The notes under the pieces: model-generated
What the model was told of the DNA's origin: nothing
Seen by the model: the letters and a program-made list of their open reading frames with translations, nothing else
The model's database searches: none
Shown here: positions 6,085 to 14,768 of the stretch, one piece after another
Numbering within the stretch: the stretch's first letter is position 1
Layout of the letters: the number at the start of each line of letters is the position of its first letter
From: Flavobacteriaceae bacterium
GTDB taxonomy: Bacteria; Bacteroidota; Bacteroidia; Flavobacteriales; Flavobacteriaceae
NCBI GenBank assembly: GCA_002721175.1
Contig: PBJR01000004.1
Coordinates: 1 to 35,817 of the forward strand
Direction of reading: 5' to 3'
Length of the DNA stretch: 35,817 nt
Made by a program: the position numbers and the translations under genes

Positions 6085-6687
6085 ATGGAGTTTTTTGAGA
6101 TACCTTTCTTTGATGATGATTTTTACAAAATGTGTGTAAGGTTTTTAATAAACTTTTTCTTTTTAACAGCCCTAATCAGATTTACTTATTTCAGGTTTAC
6201 ACAAAGAGCCAATTATTTACTTACATTTTATTTAGTTGGTACCGTTGTGTTTTTCTTGTGTTTTACGTTAAAAAAATATGAGATTGATTTAGGCCTAGCA
6301 TTAGGTTTATTTGCAATATTTGGAATTCTTAGATACCGAACAGATCAGTTGAATATTAGAGAGATGACTTATTTATTTGTGGTGATTGGGCTTTCAATAA
6401 TAAACGCCTTGTCCAATAAAAAAATGAGTTATATAGAGATAATCACCGCCAATAGTATAATTGTAGTATTAGCCCACTACCTAGATTGGTATTGGAATAG
6501 TAAAAGGACCAGCTCAAAAGATATTGTCTACGAATCCCTTGACTTCATTCGCCCTGAACATCACGAGAAATTGAAAGCTGAACTACAAGAAAAACTCGGA
6601 TTCGAAATTATAAGAGTTGAAGTAGGTCAAATTGATTTTAAAGGAAAAACTGTCAAACTTAAAATCCGATACAAAAGAGAGTCATGA
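6085..6687 (+). CDS. DUF4956 inner-membrane protein
   Basis: This 200-aa protein has about four membrane helices in its first 130 residues (FLINFFFLTALIRF, LTFYLVGTVVFFLCF, GLALGLFAIFGILRY, IITANSIIVVLAHYL), followed by a soluble C-terminal domain (FIRPEHHEKLKAELQEKLG). GLFAIFGILRYRTDQL is the characteristic DUF4956 block. In many Bacteroidetes and other bacteria this family neighbours a VTC-type polyphosphate polymerase and a DUF2490 outer-membrane protein. Here the DUF2490 gene follows with a 4-nt overlap, but no VTC gene is present. The molecular function is unknown. Confidence 0.85.
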   Translation: MEFFEIPFFDDDFYKMCVRFLINFFFLTALIRFTYFRFTQRANYLLTFYLVGTVVFFLCFTLKKYEIDLGLALGLFAIFGILRYRTDQLNIREMTYLFVVIGLSIINALSNKKMSYIEIITANSIIVVLAHYLDWYWNSKRTSSKDIVYESLDFIRPEHHEKLKAELQEKLGFEIIRVEVGQIDFKGKTVKLKIRYKRES

Positions 6688-7397
6688 AAATAATCCTAGG
6701 ATTCACAAAAAACTTATTAATTGGGGTTAATTTAATTTTGTGTTCATTTTTATTCGGTCAAGAAACTAATGATTTGGAGGGATGGAGCTCAATTGAATTA
6801 GACGTAAAAGCAAATAAAAATTTATCGTTTTCTGTTTCGGAACATTTAAGATATAGAAACGATATCACTACCTTAAAAAACTACTTCACACAAGCCAAAG
6901 TACAATACAAACTCTTTAAAAATTTCGAAATTGGAGCAGGAATCAGATACATTACCAACAACGATGATACGGGTAATGTCCAGGGCTACGAACCATTGTT
7001 TCGATACCAGTTTGATGCAGTATTTAGTGATAAAATTGACAAGGTTACAGTACTTTTTAGACTTAGGTATCAAAACAAGAATGAATTAGGGTTTTCTGAG
7101 GGTGAAGGAGATATTCCTATTGAATACACAAGATACAGAATGGGATTTGATTATCGAATTAAAGCATTAAAATTAAACGCTAAATTATTTGGTGAAGTCT
7201 TCAATGAAGCTAAAACTACTGATAGTAATGGAGGGTTTAATAGACATAGATATACACTTAGAATAAGTAGAAAATTTAAAAATTTTGGAACGGTAGCGAT
7301 GTTCTATGCTAATCAAAGTGACTACTCAACAAATACAAAAAAAAATAAATCCATTATTGGATTTAAATATTCTTACAGATTAAATCTCAGCAAGTAA
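6684..7397 (+). CDS. DUF2490 outer-membrane beta-barrel protein
   Basis: The 237-aa protein starts with a basic and hydrophobic signal peptide ending near LFGQ (about residue 25). The rest is a series of alternating beta strands (LSFSVSEHLRYRN, KFKNFGTVAMFYANQ, SIIGFKYSYRLNLSK) ending in a barrel-like strand, which fits the DUF2490 family. Its ATG overlaps the DUF4956 stop by 4 nt (ATGA), so the two are translationally coupled and likely act together across the envelope. It is convergent with the MFS gene 8 nt away. Confidence 0.82.
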   Translation: MKIILGFTKNLLIGVNLILCSFLFGQETNDLEGWSSIELDVKANKNLSFSVSEHLRYRNDITTLKNYFTQAKVQYKLFKNFEIGAGIRYITNNDDTGNVQGYEPLFRYQFDAVFSDKIDKVTVLFRLRYQNKNELGFSEGEGDIPIEYTRYRMGFDYRIKALKLNAKLFGEVFNEAKTTDSNGGFNRHRYTLRISRKFKNFGTVAMFYANQSDYSTNTKKNKSIIGFKYSYRLNLSK

Positions 7398-7405
7398 ATG
7401 CTTCC

Positions 7406-8668
7406 TTAAGATTGGAATTCGTGTAATTCTAAATCTTTTTCTAAATCCAACTTTCTAAAGTTTGGAGAGGCAATCCCCATTGTAATTACTGTAATTAAGG
7501 TCATAGAACCCCCAAAAACAACTGCTGTCACAGTACCCATTAGCTTTGCTGTGAGTCCACTTTCGAAGGCTCCAAGCTCGTTTGAGGAACCTACAAACAT
7601 TGAGTTGACAGAAGATACGCGACCTCTCATATGATCGGGTGTTTTTAATTGTAGTATAGTTTGTCTAATAACCATTGACACACCATCTGTAACACCACTA
7701 AAGAAAAGTGCAAAAACAGAAACCCAAAAAACAGAAGATAAACCAAATATTATTATTGAAACTCCAAATCCAAACACAGCGACCAGTAGTTTCATGCCAG
7801 CTCTTCTACTTATGGGAATATAGGCAGTAGCTAACATCGTTAAAAAAGCACCAACTGCGGGAGCAGCTCTTAAAATCCCAAATCCCTCCGAACCAACCTT
7901 TAAAATATCCTGAGCAAAGACAGGCAAAAGAGCTACTGCTCCTCCGAATAGTACCGCAATCATATCAAGACTTAATGCTCCTAAAATAGCTTTAGTTTTA
8001 AAGACAAATCGAACTCCCTGCTTCAAGCTTTCTAGGACTGGCTCTCCAATATTTGGATTTAAAATTGGCTTTTTTGTTATTAACAGTGTAAGTAAAAACG
8101 AAAATAGAACTAAAATAAAAACAATACAAAGAGACCATTGTATTCCAAACCAATTAATCGTAAATCCAGCGAAGGCAGGACCTAGAATTGAAGCCATCTG
8201 CCAGGTCGAACTATTCCAAGTAGCAGCATTTGGATATACCCGCTTTGGAACAATCAATGCAACTAATGAAAAAATAGTTGGCCCAAAAAAAGCTCTTAAA
8301 AGACCCCCAAAAAAAACAAAACCATAAATAGCAAAAAGAATTGTACGTTGGCTCCATCCAATGTTAGGACTTGATATGAAAAATAGCCCAAAACTAATTA
8401 TTGAAAAAAGAGCAATGCAACACAAAAAAAGATTACGTTTTTCAGTTTGATCTACAATATGGCCTGCAAATAGCGACATACTAAAAGCAGGAATGATCTC
8501 CATAAGACCAATAATCCCGAGTGATAAGGGGTCCTTCGTCAAAGAATAAACTTGCCATTCAATAACTATGAATTGCATCGACCAAGCAAATACTAATGCG
8601 AATCGAAGTAATAAAAAAATATTAAATTCTCTAAATCTTAACGCTGCATAAGGATCCTTTCTACTCAT
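7406..8668 (-). CDS. MFS transporter, probable drug/metabolite exporter
   Basis: This 420-aa inner-membrane protein has about twelve hydrophobic helices. After helix 2 it carries the MFS cytoplasmic motif region (LFAGHIVDQTEKRNLFL), and later GVSMVIRQTILQLKTPDHMRGRVSSV, a stretch typical of the EntS-like / MFS_3 subfamily of exporters. The substrate cannot be read from the sequence. The ORF track starts at a TTG; I use the ATG one codon later. The ATG overlaps the recJ stop by 8 nt (ATGAGTAG), so translation is probably coupled to recJ, although no functional link is known. Confidence 0.85.
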   Translation of the reverse strand: MSRKDPYAALRFREFNIFLLLRFALVFAWSMQFIVIEWQVYSLTKDPLSLGIIGLMEIIPAFSMSLFAGHIVDQTEKRNLFLCCIALFSIISFGLFFISSPNIGWSQRTILFAIYGFVFFGGLLRAFFGPTIFSLVALIVPKRVYPNAATWNSSTWQMASILGPAFAGFTINWFGIQWSLCIVFILVLFSFLLTLLITKKPILNPNIGEPVLESLKQGVRFVFKTKAILGALSLDMIAVLFGGAVALLPVFAQDILKVGSEGFGILRAAPAVGAFLTMLATAYIPISRRAGMKLLVAVFGFGVSIIIFGLSSVFWVSVFALFFSGVTDGVSMVIRQTILQLKTPDHMRGRVSSVNSMFVGSSNELGAFESGLTAKLMGTVTAVVFGGSMTLITVITMGIASPNFRKLDLEKDLELHEFQS

Positions 8669-10358
8669 CAATTTTTATGTCTTTTATGCTAAGCTGTAAA
8701 CTTGCCTTTCCTTCCCATACATTCTCATCTAACGTATAAGCCATATTAAAAATAGCTTGATTTTTAACCAGAGAATGCTTACTACCAAGGCCAAATCCAA
8801 TCGCATTAATTGATTTTGATTCATCCTTCTTTACAGTAATTTTAAGATGTTTTTCATCTTTTCCTACGCATCGGCCGTTTCCCGTGTCAACAACAGATTC
8901 TGTCGCAAAAATTGGGGTAGGATTTTGGGGGCCGAAAGGAGAAAATTGCTTTAGAATTCTATAGAATCTAGGATTCAAATCATCTAACTCAATTATAGTA
9001 TCAATGATTATCTCGGGTGTTTTAAGTTCTTTATTTAAGGTTGCTTTCACTTCATTTTCAAACGCATTTTTAAATGCATTTAAGTTCTTTGGCTTGATAG
9101 TTAACCCAGCAGCATATTTATGCCCTCCGAATTGTTCTATAAACTCTCTGCAGTTTTCTAGAGCATTGTAAATATTAAATCCTTTTACTGATCTAGCCGA
9201 GGCTGTTAAAAATTCATCGCTTTTTGTAAAAACTATTGTGGGCCGATAATAAACTTCCAATAATCTAGAAGCAACGATCCCAATTACCCCCTTATTCCAT
9301 TCTGAATTATAAACGACTGTGGTCGATTTTTTTGCATCATTTGCGGCAGTAATTTTAAATAGGGCCTCTCTAGTAATTTCACTTTCTAAAGAACGTCTTT
9401 CAATATTAAAATTTTCAATATCCTCTGCAATTGATTTTGCTTTTGAAAGCTTGTTTGTCTTCAAAAGAGTCACAGCAAAATCGGCATGCTTCATTCTACC
9501 AGCAGCATTAATGCGAGGAGCTATGTTAAAAACAACGTCTGTTAGAGATAAAACATCCTTTTTTAATCCTTGAATTATAGCTTCAAATCCTGGTCTGGGA
9601 TTTGAGTTAAGTACTTTTAGACCATGGTAAGCTAAAATTCGATTTTCTCCAATTACAGGTACAATATCGGCTCCTATGGCCGTTGCAACAAGATCTAAAT
9701 AATCAACTAAGTCTCCAACAGAATCATTGAAGTGTTCCCCCAGAGCTTGAACTAGCTTAAATCCTACTCCACATCCACATAGCCCTTTAAAAGGATAATT
9801 GCAATCTGGACGTTTAGGATCCAAAATAGCAAATGCATTGGGAAGCTTTTCACCAGGTAAATGATGATCACAAATAATAAAGTCAATACCTATGTCTTTA
9901 GCATACTCTACTTTATCTAAGGCTTTGATACCACAATCCAAAGCAATAATTAGACTATATCCACTTTTATAAGCATAATCAATTCCTTTTTTGGATATAC
10001 CATAACCTTCTAAAAATCTATCAGGAATATACGTCCCCACATCTACCTTTTTGCTCTCTAAATAATTCGCTAACAAAGCTACAGATGTAGTTCCATCAAC
10101 ATCATAATCACCATATATTAGAATTGATTGTTTTTCAGAAATTGCACTTTTTATACGCGCAACTGCCTTGTCCATATCCTTCATTAAGTAAGGATTATGT
10201 AAATCGGTAAGCTGAGGGCGAAAAAAAACTTTAGCCTGCTCAAAATTCTCAATTCCACGCTGGGCTAATAAATAAGCAATTGTATTCTCTACACCCAACT
10301 CACTTGATAATTTTCCTACAATTTTTGGATCCGGTTTAGGCTTTATTATCCAACGCAT
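8661..10358 (-). CDS. recJ: Single-stranded-DNA-specific 5'-3' exonuclease RecJ
   Basis: RecJ degrades single-stranded DNA 5'-3' in RecF-pathway recombination, mismatch repair and base-excision repair. The 565-aa protein has the DHH phosphoesterase motifs DYDVDGTTS (about 84-92) and CDHHLPGE (about 163-170), ALDCG between them, and the DHHA1-like GGHKYAAGLTIK further on. Length is normal for RecJ. The ORF track begins at a TTG inside the osmC gene; the ATG at 10358 (MRWIIKPKPD) is the better start because it matches the usual N-terminus of Bacteroidetes RecJ and leaves 7 nt after osmC. It is followed by the MFS gene in an overlap. Confidence 0.95.
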   Translation of the reverse strand: MRWIIKPKPDPKIVGKLSSELGVENTIAYLLAQRGIENFEQAKVFFRPQLTDLHNPYLMKDMDKAVARIKSAISEKQSILIYGDYDVDGTTSVALLANYLESKKVDVGTYIPDRFLEGYGISKKGIDYAYKSGYSLIIALDCGIKALDKVEYAKDIGIDFIICDHHLPGEKLPNAFAILDPKRPDCNYPFKGLCGCGVGFKLVQALGEHFNDSVGDLVDYLDLVATAIGADIVPVIGENRILAYHGLKVLNSNPRPGFEAIIQGLKKDVLSLTDVVFNIAPRINAAGRMKHADFAVTLLKTNKLSKAKSIAEDIENFNIERRSLESEITREALFKITAANDAKKSTTVVYNSEWNKGVIGIVASRLLEVYYRPTIVFTKSDEFLTASARSVKGFNIYNALENCREFIEQFGGHKYAAGLTIKPKNLNAFKNAFENEVKATLNKELKTPEIIIDTIIELDDLNPRFYRILKQFSPFGPQNPTPIFATESVVDTGNGRCVGKDEKHLKITVKKDESKSINAIGFGLGSKHSLVKNQAIFNMAYTLDENVWEGKASLQLSIKDIKIDE

Positions 10359-10365
10359 ATTAACT

Positions 10366-10782
10366 TTAATGAAATAGAATATCAGTTTTGACTTTTGCAA
10401 ATTGCCGAAACATTTCCATCACACCACAATATTTTTTTACAGACAATTCAACTGCTCTTCTACATTTGTTAGAATCAATACCATCTCCTGAAAAATAATA
10501 TTTGATATTCACGTTATTGTAGTATTTTGGATATTTATCAGTTAATTCACCCTCAACAACAATTTTAAGACTATAATTTTTGATCTTCATCTTTTTTAAA
10601 ATATCGACAATATCAATTCCTGTACAACCAGCCAAAGATGAAAGCATTAACGCTTTCGGAGACAACCCTTTCTGTTTTGTCCCATCAGTTGGTTTTGAGT
10701 CCATTGTAAATTTATTGCCACTTGGATTATCTGATTCAAAAATCATCCCCCCTGCCCAACAGGTTGTAGTTTTGTGAAACAT
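10366..10782 (-). CDS. OsmC/Ohr family thiol peroxidase-like protein
   Basis: This 138-aa cytosolic protein has the OsmC fold. The two reactive cysteines of the family are present: Cys53 in SSLAGCTGIDIVDIL (peroxidatic) and Cys119 in KKYCGVMEMF (resolving). OsmC/Ohr enzymes reduce organic hydroperoxides; the YhfA-like subgroup, which this resembles by its GCTGIDIVDIL helix, has uncertain substrates. The ORF track's start is a TTG two codons upstream; I prefer the ATG at 10782. It is just upstream of recJ (7-nt gap). The 133-nt gap to rsmI holds no recognisable feature. Confidence 0.87.
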   Translation of the reverse strand: MFHKTTTCWAGGMIFESDNPSGNKFTMDSKPTDGTKQKGLSPKALMLSSLAGCTGIDIVDILKKMKIKNYSLKIVVEGELTDKYPKYYNNVNIKYYFSGDGIDSNKCRRAVELSVKKYCGVMEMFRQFAKVKTDILFH

Positions 10783-10915
10783 AATCAAATTATTTTTATT
10801 TTTTTGCTAAACCAAAATTAATATTAAATAATTTAATATACCATTTGTTAGTCCTTTAAACCCCGATCACGGCACCGAAATAAAATTACCAGCTATTTTT
10901 TCTAATAAAATTCTT

Positions 10916-11581
10916 TCAAGCTCCTGAAATTACAAGAACGATCTCGCCCCTGGGAGAATTTTCTTTGAAATAAATCAATGCAGATTCTAATGTCCCTCTA
11001 AATGTCTCTTCAAATATCTTTGTAAGCTCCCTTGATACTGATATACATCTCTTTCCGCCAAAATAAATGATTATTTGTTCCAAGGTTCTGATCAGTTTGT
11101 GTGGACTTATGTATAATATGATTGTTCTTGTTTCTTGAGATAATAATTTTAATCTAGCTTGACGTCCCTTTTTAGGAGGTAGAAATCCCTCGAACACAAA
11201 CCGGTCGCTTGGTAACCCAGAATTAACAATAGCTGGGACAAAAGCCGTTGCTCCAGGAAGACACTCTACAGAGATTCCCTCTTTTATAGATTCGCGGATT
11301 AATAAAAACCCAGGATCAGAAATAGATGGTGTTCCTGCATCACAAATCATGGCGATTGTTAAGCCTGATTTGAATTTGTTAATAATCCCATTGAGAACTT
11401 TATGCTCATTATGCATGTGATAGGACTGCATTGGAGTGTTTATTTCAAAGCGCTTTAATAGCTTACCTGAAGTTCTTGTGTCCTCTGCTAAAATTAAATC
11501 TACATTTTTCAATACTGAAATAGCTCTTAGAGTGATATCGTCAAGGTTTCCAATTGGAGTTGGTACAACAAAAAGCTTCAT
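10916..11581 (-). CDS. rsmI: 16S rRNA (cytidine1402-2'-O)-methyltransferase
   Basis: RsmI 2'-O-methylates C1402 in the ribosomal P site. The 221-aa protein belongs to the tetrapyrrole-methylase fold: the N-terminal PTPIGNLDDITLRA, AEDTRTSGKLLKRF, ICDAGTPSISDPG and GATAFVPAIVNSGLPSDRF are RsmI signatures forming the SAM pocket. It is shorter than E. coli RsmI (about 286 aa) because it lacks the C-terminal extension, as is common in this phylum. The ATG start is 36 nt downstream of tsaB, so they may be co-transcribed. Confidence 0.94.
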   Translation of the reverse strand: MKLFVVPTPIGNLDDITLRAISVLKNVDLILAEDTRTSGKLLKRFEINTPMQSYHMHNEHKVLNGIINKFKSGLTIAMICDAGTPSISDPGFLLIRESIKEGISVECLPGATAFVPAIVNSGLPSDRFVFEGFLPPKKGRQARLKLLSQETRTIILYISPHKLIRTLEQIIIYFGGKRCISVSRELTKIFEETFRGTLESALIYFKENSPRGEIVLVISGA

Positions 11582-11617
11582 TATATAAATTTTAAAATTT
11601 AAATTTTCATTGTCAAC

Positions 11618-12289
11618 CTATAATTTCTTTGGAGGATTAACTATAAAATCCTTAAGATAATAAGGCTCAAAATACGCTAAATCTTCAAAATTCCCAGCTT
11701 TAAACATATCAAAAGATAATTTGCACATTTGTTCTGATGAAGGATATGCTTCTTTAAAATATGCATTTGGATGTTTAACAATCCCCTGTGTTTTTTCAAC
11801 AGCGTCGCCTATAAAAAAAACTTTTTGTTTATTTAAAAAATCAATGAATGAAGTACTGTCTAAAATCTTAGCCGAGGTCGGCTCGATAACAGAAATATTT
11901 GAATCAAATGCTGCTGCATAAACTTCCATTCTTCTCGCATCTATCAGTGGAATAATTATTCCTTGATCTACATTCATCTTGCTTGCCAGGATCTCCAGCG
12001 TTGGTATGGCAATCATTGGAACTTCCAATGCAAAACAGAGTCCTTTGACAGCTGAAACACCAATACGCAAGCCAGTATATGAGCCTGGCCCTTTACTAAC
12101 TGCTACTGCATCTATTTGTGAGAGATCAATATTTGCAGCTTGCAAAACATCGTCAATATATACATGTAAGCATTCTGCATGAGAATAAAATTTATTATTA
12201 TCTTCCTTTAGCTCAACAAGATCTCCATTTTTGGACAAAGCAACAGAACAATTAGTTGTTGAGGTTTCAATATTTAAAATATAGCTCAT
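11618..12289 (-). CDS. tsaB: tRNA N6-threonylcarbamoyladenosine synthesis protein TsaB
   Basis: TsaB is the scaffold partner of TsaD in forming t6A at position 37 of ANN-decoding tRNAs. The 223-aa ASKHA-fold protein begins YILNIETSTTNCSVALSKNG (phosphate 1 loop) and contains KGPGSYTGLRIGVSAVKGL (about 67-85), the TsaB hallmark. Its ATG directly abuts the stop codon of the TolC-family gene with zero spacing, so it sits at the end of the efflux operon transcript although its role is unrelated. Confidence 0.94.
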   Translation of the reverse strand: MSYILNIETSTTNCSVALSKNGDLVELKEDNNKFYSHAECLHVYIDDVLQAANIDLSQIDAVAVSKGPGSYTGLRIGVSAVKGLCFALEVPMIAIPTLEILASKMNVDQGIIIPLIDARRMEVYAAAFDSNISVIEPTSAKILDSTSFIDFLNKQKVFFIGDAVEKTQGIVKHPNAYFKEAYPSSEQMCKLSFDMFKAGNFEDLAYFEPYYLKDFIVNPPKKL

Positions 12290-13609
12290 CTACAAATTTA
12301 ATGGTTTACCGAGATAAAAATCAAGAACCTTTGTTTTAAAAATAAAATCATATTTAGCTCGTACTAAACTAGATTGAGCATTTACAAGCTGATTTCTGTT
12401 TTGCTCTAAGTCAAAAATATTTAGTGAACCAATATTGTAGCGTTCTTGGGCGTTTTTGAAAGATAGTTTTCTGGCAAGAAGTGATTTTTTTGATGAAACA
12501 TATGTTTTCAAGGCAGCCTTAGCATCTGTAAAAGCACTTTGAATAATTCTTTCTAAGTCAATTTTAGCCTGTGATAAAGCTAGGGTTGAGTTCTCGACTT
12601 GAATTTTTGCTTTTGCTAGATTAACGTTGTTTTGATATCTAGAGAAAATGGGTATATTTAAATTCAAGGCAAAGCTATGGCCTCTGTTATCGTTAATTTG
12701 CTGGAAGAAAGAATTATCATTTGTTAAATTTGAAAAATTTGCACCAGTGTTTACGCCATACGTAAAATTCAAAGACGGATAAAATCCACTTTTTGAAATT
12801 TCTTCTCCTAATTCCGCTGCCTCAATATTCATTTTAGCAACTTTAATTTCACTTCTGTTCTTCATTGCAAAATCCAATATTGATTTAACGTCTGTATATG
12901 GCATGAATTCTGATGGAGAATCAAGTTCAATGATTTCTACATCAAAACCATTAAATGGAATTTGCAAAACTTGGGAAAGCGACAAAAGTGCTAATGTATA
13001 GCTATTCTCGGCAACGGTTAAAAGCTGTTCGTCATTGGCTAATGAGGCCTCAGCATCAAAAACATTAGCTTCTGGCTGAACTCCAGCATCTACAAGTTCC
13101 TCAACTAACTTTAACTGGTTCAATGAAAACTTATATTGAGAATCTGCAATAATTAAATTTTCTTTATTCAATAAAACATTCAAATAAGAATTTACAACGT
13201 TCAAGGCCACATTGTCTCTTACACGCAAAAATTCTTCTTGATTAGAGGCTTTATTAATCAACGATTGCTTATATATGTTGCTGTTACGAAAACCATTAAA
13301 AATTGTTTGAGACATATTAATCCCAAAATTTGTAGAGTGAAAAGTTCTATCAAAAAACTGGCCATCAAAAACTTCAACATTACCCAAATTCATTCGTTGA
13401 GAACTGTTTATTGACAAAAAAGGCAAAAAATTACCTTTTGCACTTACAATGTCTTGATCGTTAGTCAATAATGCATTTTCCATTTGCTTTATACTGATAT
13501 TATTTTTAAGCGCATATTCAACACAGTCATTTATAGTCCATTTTGTTTGGGCGTTAAAAAAAAAGGAATTGATAATTGCTAGTAATAAAATTATTTGCTT
13601 ACACTTCAT
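12290..13609 (-). CDS. TolC-family outer-membrane efflux channel
   Basis: The 439-aa protein has a signal peptide (ends about residue 20, FFNAQ) followed by two outer-membrane-efflux repeats. The first begins WTINDCVEYALKNN, the second begins near SEIKVAKMNIEAAELGEEI, and long helical coiled-coil stretches alternate with short strands. Ending IGSLNIFDLEQNRNQLVNAQ is typical of the second repeat. It forms the outer-membrane exit duct for the preceding adaptor and ABC transporter in the same operon; the adaptor gene ends 18 nt upstream. Confidence 0.92.
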   Translation of the reverse strand: MKCKQIILLLAIINSFFFNAQTKWTINDCVEYALKNNISIKQMENALLTNDQDIVSAKGNFLPFLSINSSQRMNLGNVEVFDGQFFDRTFHSTNFGINMSQTIFNGFRNSNIYKQSLINKASNQEEFLRVRDNVALNVVNSYLNVLLNKENLIIADSQYKFSLNQLKLVEELVDAGVQPEANVFDAEASLANDEQLLTVAENSYTLALLSLSQVLQIPFNGFDVEIIELDSPSEFMPYTDVKSILDFAMKNRSEIKVAKMNIEAAELGEEISKSGFYPSLNFTYGVNTGANFSNLTNDNSFFQQINDNRGHSFALNLNIPIFSRYQNNVNLAKAKIQVENSTLALSQAKIDLERIIQSAFTDAKAALKTYVSSKKSLLARKLSFKNAQERYNIGSLNIFDLEQNRNQLVNAQSSLVRAKYDFIFKTKVLDFYLGKPLNL

Positions 13610-13627
13610 AGTTTAAAGTTTATAATC

Positions 13628-14755
13628 TTAATCTTTTTTTCCCTCCTCATCCAAGTTATCTTCATCAATGACTTTGTTCCATACCTTAATATTATCTGAT
13701 AATTCTAATCCGTTTAGAATTTCAATGTTAATGCCATCTGAAATACCAATTTCAACATCTCTGGCACTGTAGTTTCCCTTGTCATCTTGAACTTCTACAA
13801 ATGGTTTTTCAGTAAACCTATTAAACTGAAGCAACGACTCTTTAATAACCATTACACTATCTTTACTAACTACTTCAATTTCAGCATTAGCACTGTATCC
13901 AGCTCTGATTTTATAGCCCGTTGAAACCTCAACATCTGCCTTAATAGTAAATTGTACAGCACCATTTTCTTCAATTCCTTTTGGTGCAACAAAAGTTAAT
14001 TTTGCAGGAAATTCCATTTCATTAATAGCGCCAAGAACAACTTTTATTTTTTCTCCCTCCTCTAAATTAGCAACTTCAGATTCGTCAACCTTACCCTCAA
14101 ATATCATTTTTGACATATCTGCAACTGTTGCTATTGTAGTTCCTGCGTTAAAGTTATTACTTTCGATAACTTGATCACCTTCTCGCACAGGAATTTGCAA
14201 AATTGTTCCTGATATTTGTGACACAATATTTGTGTTAGCCATACCTCCGACAGAAATTGATCCCTGTTCAATTATCTGATAATCATTTCTAGCCTGCAAA
14301 AAATTCTCCTTTGATTGATTTAAATTTAACTCACTGGTCTCAAAGTCTTGCCTTGAAATAACTCCCTTTTCGTATAAGGCCTTGTTGCGCTGAAATAAGG
14401 TTTTATTGTTTTCATATGTAAATTTTGTTGTTTTAATACGGCTTTTTGCACTTGCTAAGGCTTGTTCATTAGGTACAACTCTTATCTTGGCAATTAAATC
14501 GCCTTTTTGAACAAGATCGCCCTCCTCCAAATAAATCTTATCGACAATGCCTGAAATTTGAGGTTTTATTTCAACTTCCTCTTCTGGATTTAACTTACCA
14601 GTTGCGACAATTTTAATATCCACCGAGCTTAAAAAAGGCTGCTCTGTTTTATAATCTATAATATCACTACTGTTTGAGTCCTTAAAATACTTAAGGACAA
14701 TTGCTAATAGAATTAGCAATATAATTCCCAAAAAAATCTTTAATGTTTTATTCAT
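13628..14755 (-). CDS. Periplasmic adaptor (HlyD/MacA-type membrane fusion protein)
   Basis: This 375-aa protein is anchored by one N-terminal helix (about 6-24, IFLGIILLILLAIVLKYF). Lipoyl half-motifs flank the coiled-coil hairpin: EEVEIKPQISGIVDKIYLEE (about 58-77) and IVSQISGTILQIPVREGDQV (about 178-197). They are followed by the beta-barrel and membrane-proximal domains. It bridges the MacB-like permeases and the TolC-like channel encoded on either side of it. The C-terminus is unusually acidic (DEDNLDEEGKKD). The gene begins 13 nt downstream of permease 2. Confidence 0.92.
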   Translation of the reverse strand: MNKTLKIFLGIILLILLAIVLKYFKDSNSSDIIDYKTEQPFLSSVDIKIVATGKLNPEEEVEIKPQISGIVDKIYLEEGDLVQKGDLIAKIRVVPNEQALASAKSRIKTTKFTYENNKTLFQRNKALYEKGVISRQDFETSELNLNQSKENFLQARNDYQIIEQGSISVGGMANTNIVSQISGTILQIPVREGDQVIESNNFNAGTTIATVADMSKMIFEGKVDESEVANLEEGEKIKVVLGAINEMEFPAKLTFVAPKGIEENGAVQFTIKADVEVSTGYKIRAGYSANAEIEVVSKDSVMVIKESLLQFNRFTEKPFVEVQDDKGNYSARDVEIGISDGINIEILNGLELSDNIKVWNKVIDEDNLDEEGKKD

Positions 14756-14768
14756 TTTTCAAATTAAT

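Noticed and set aside
10359-10400. TTG-extended N-terminus of RecJ in the ORF track
   Set aside because: It lies inside the end of the osmC gene; the ATG at 10358 matches the normal RecJ N-terminus.
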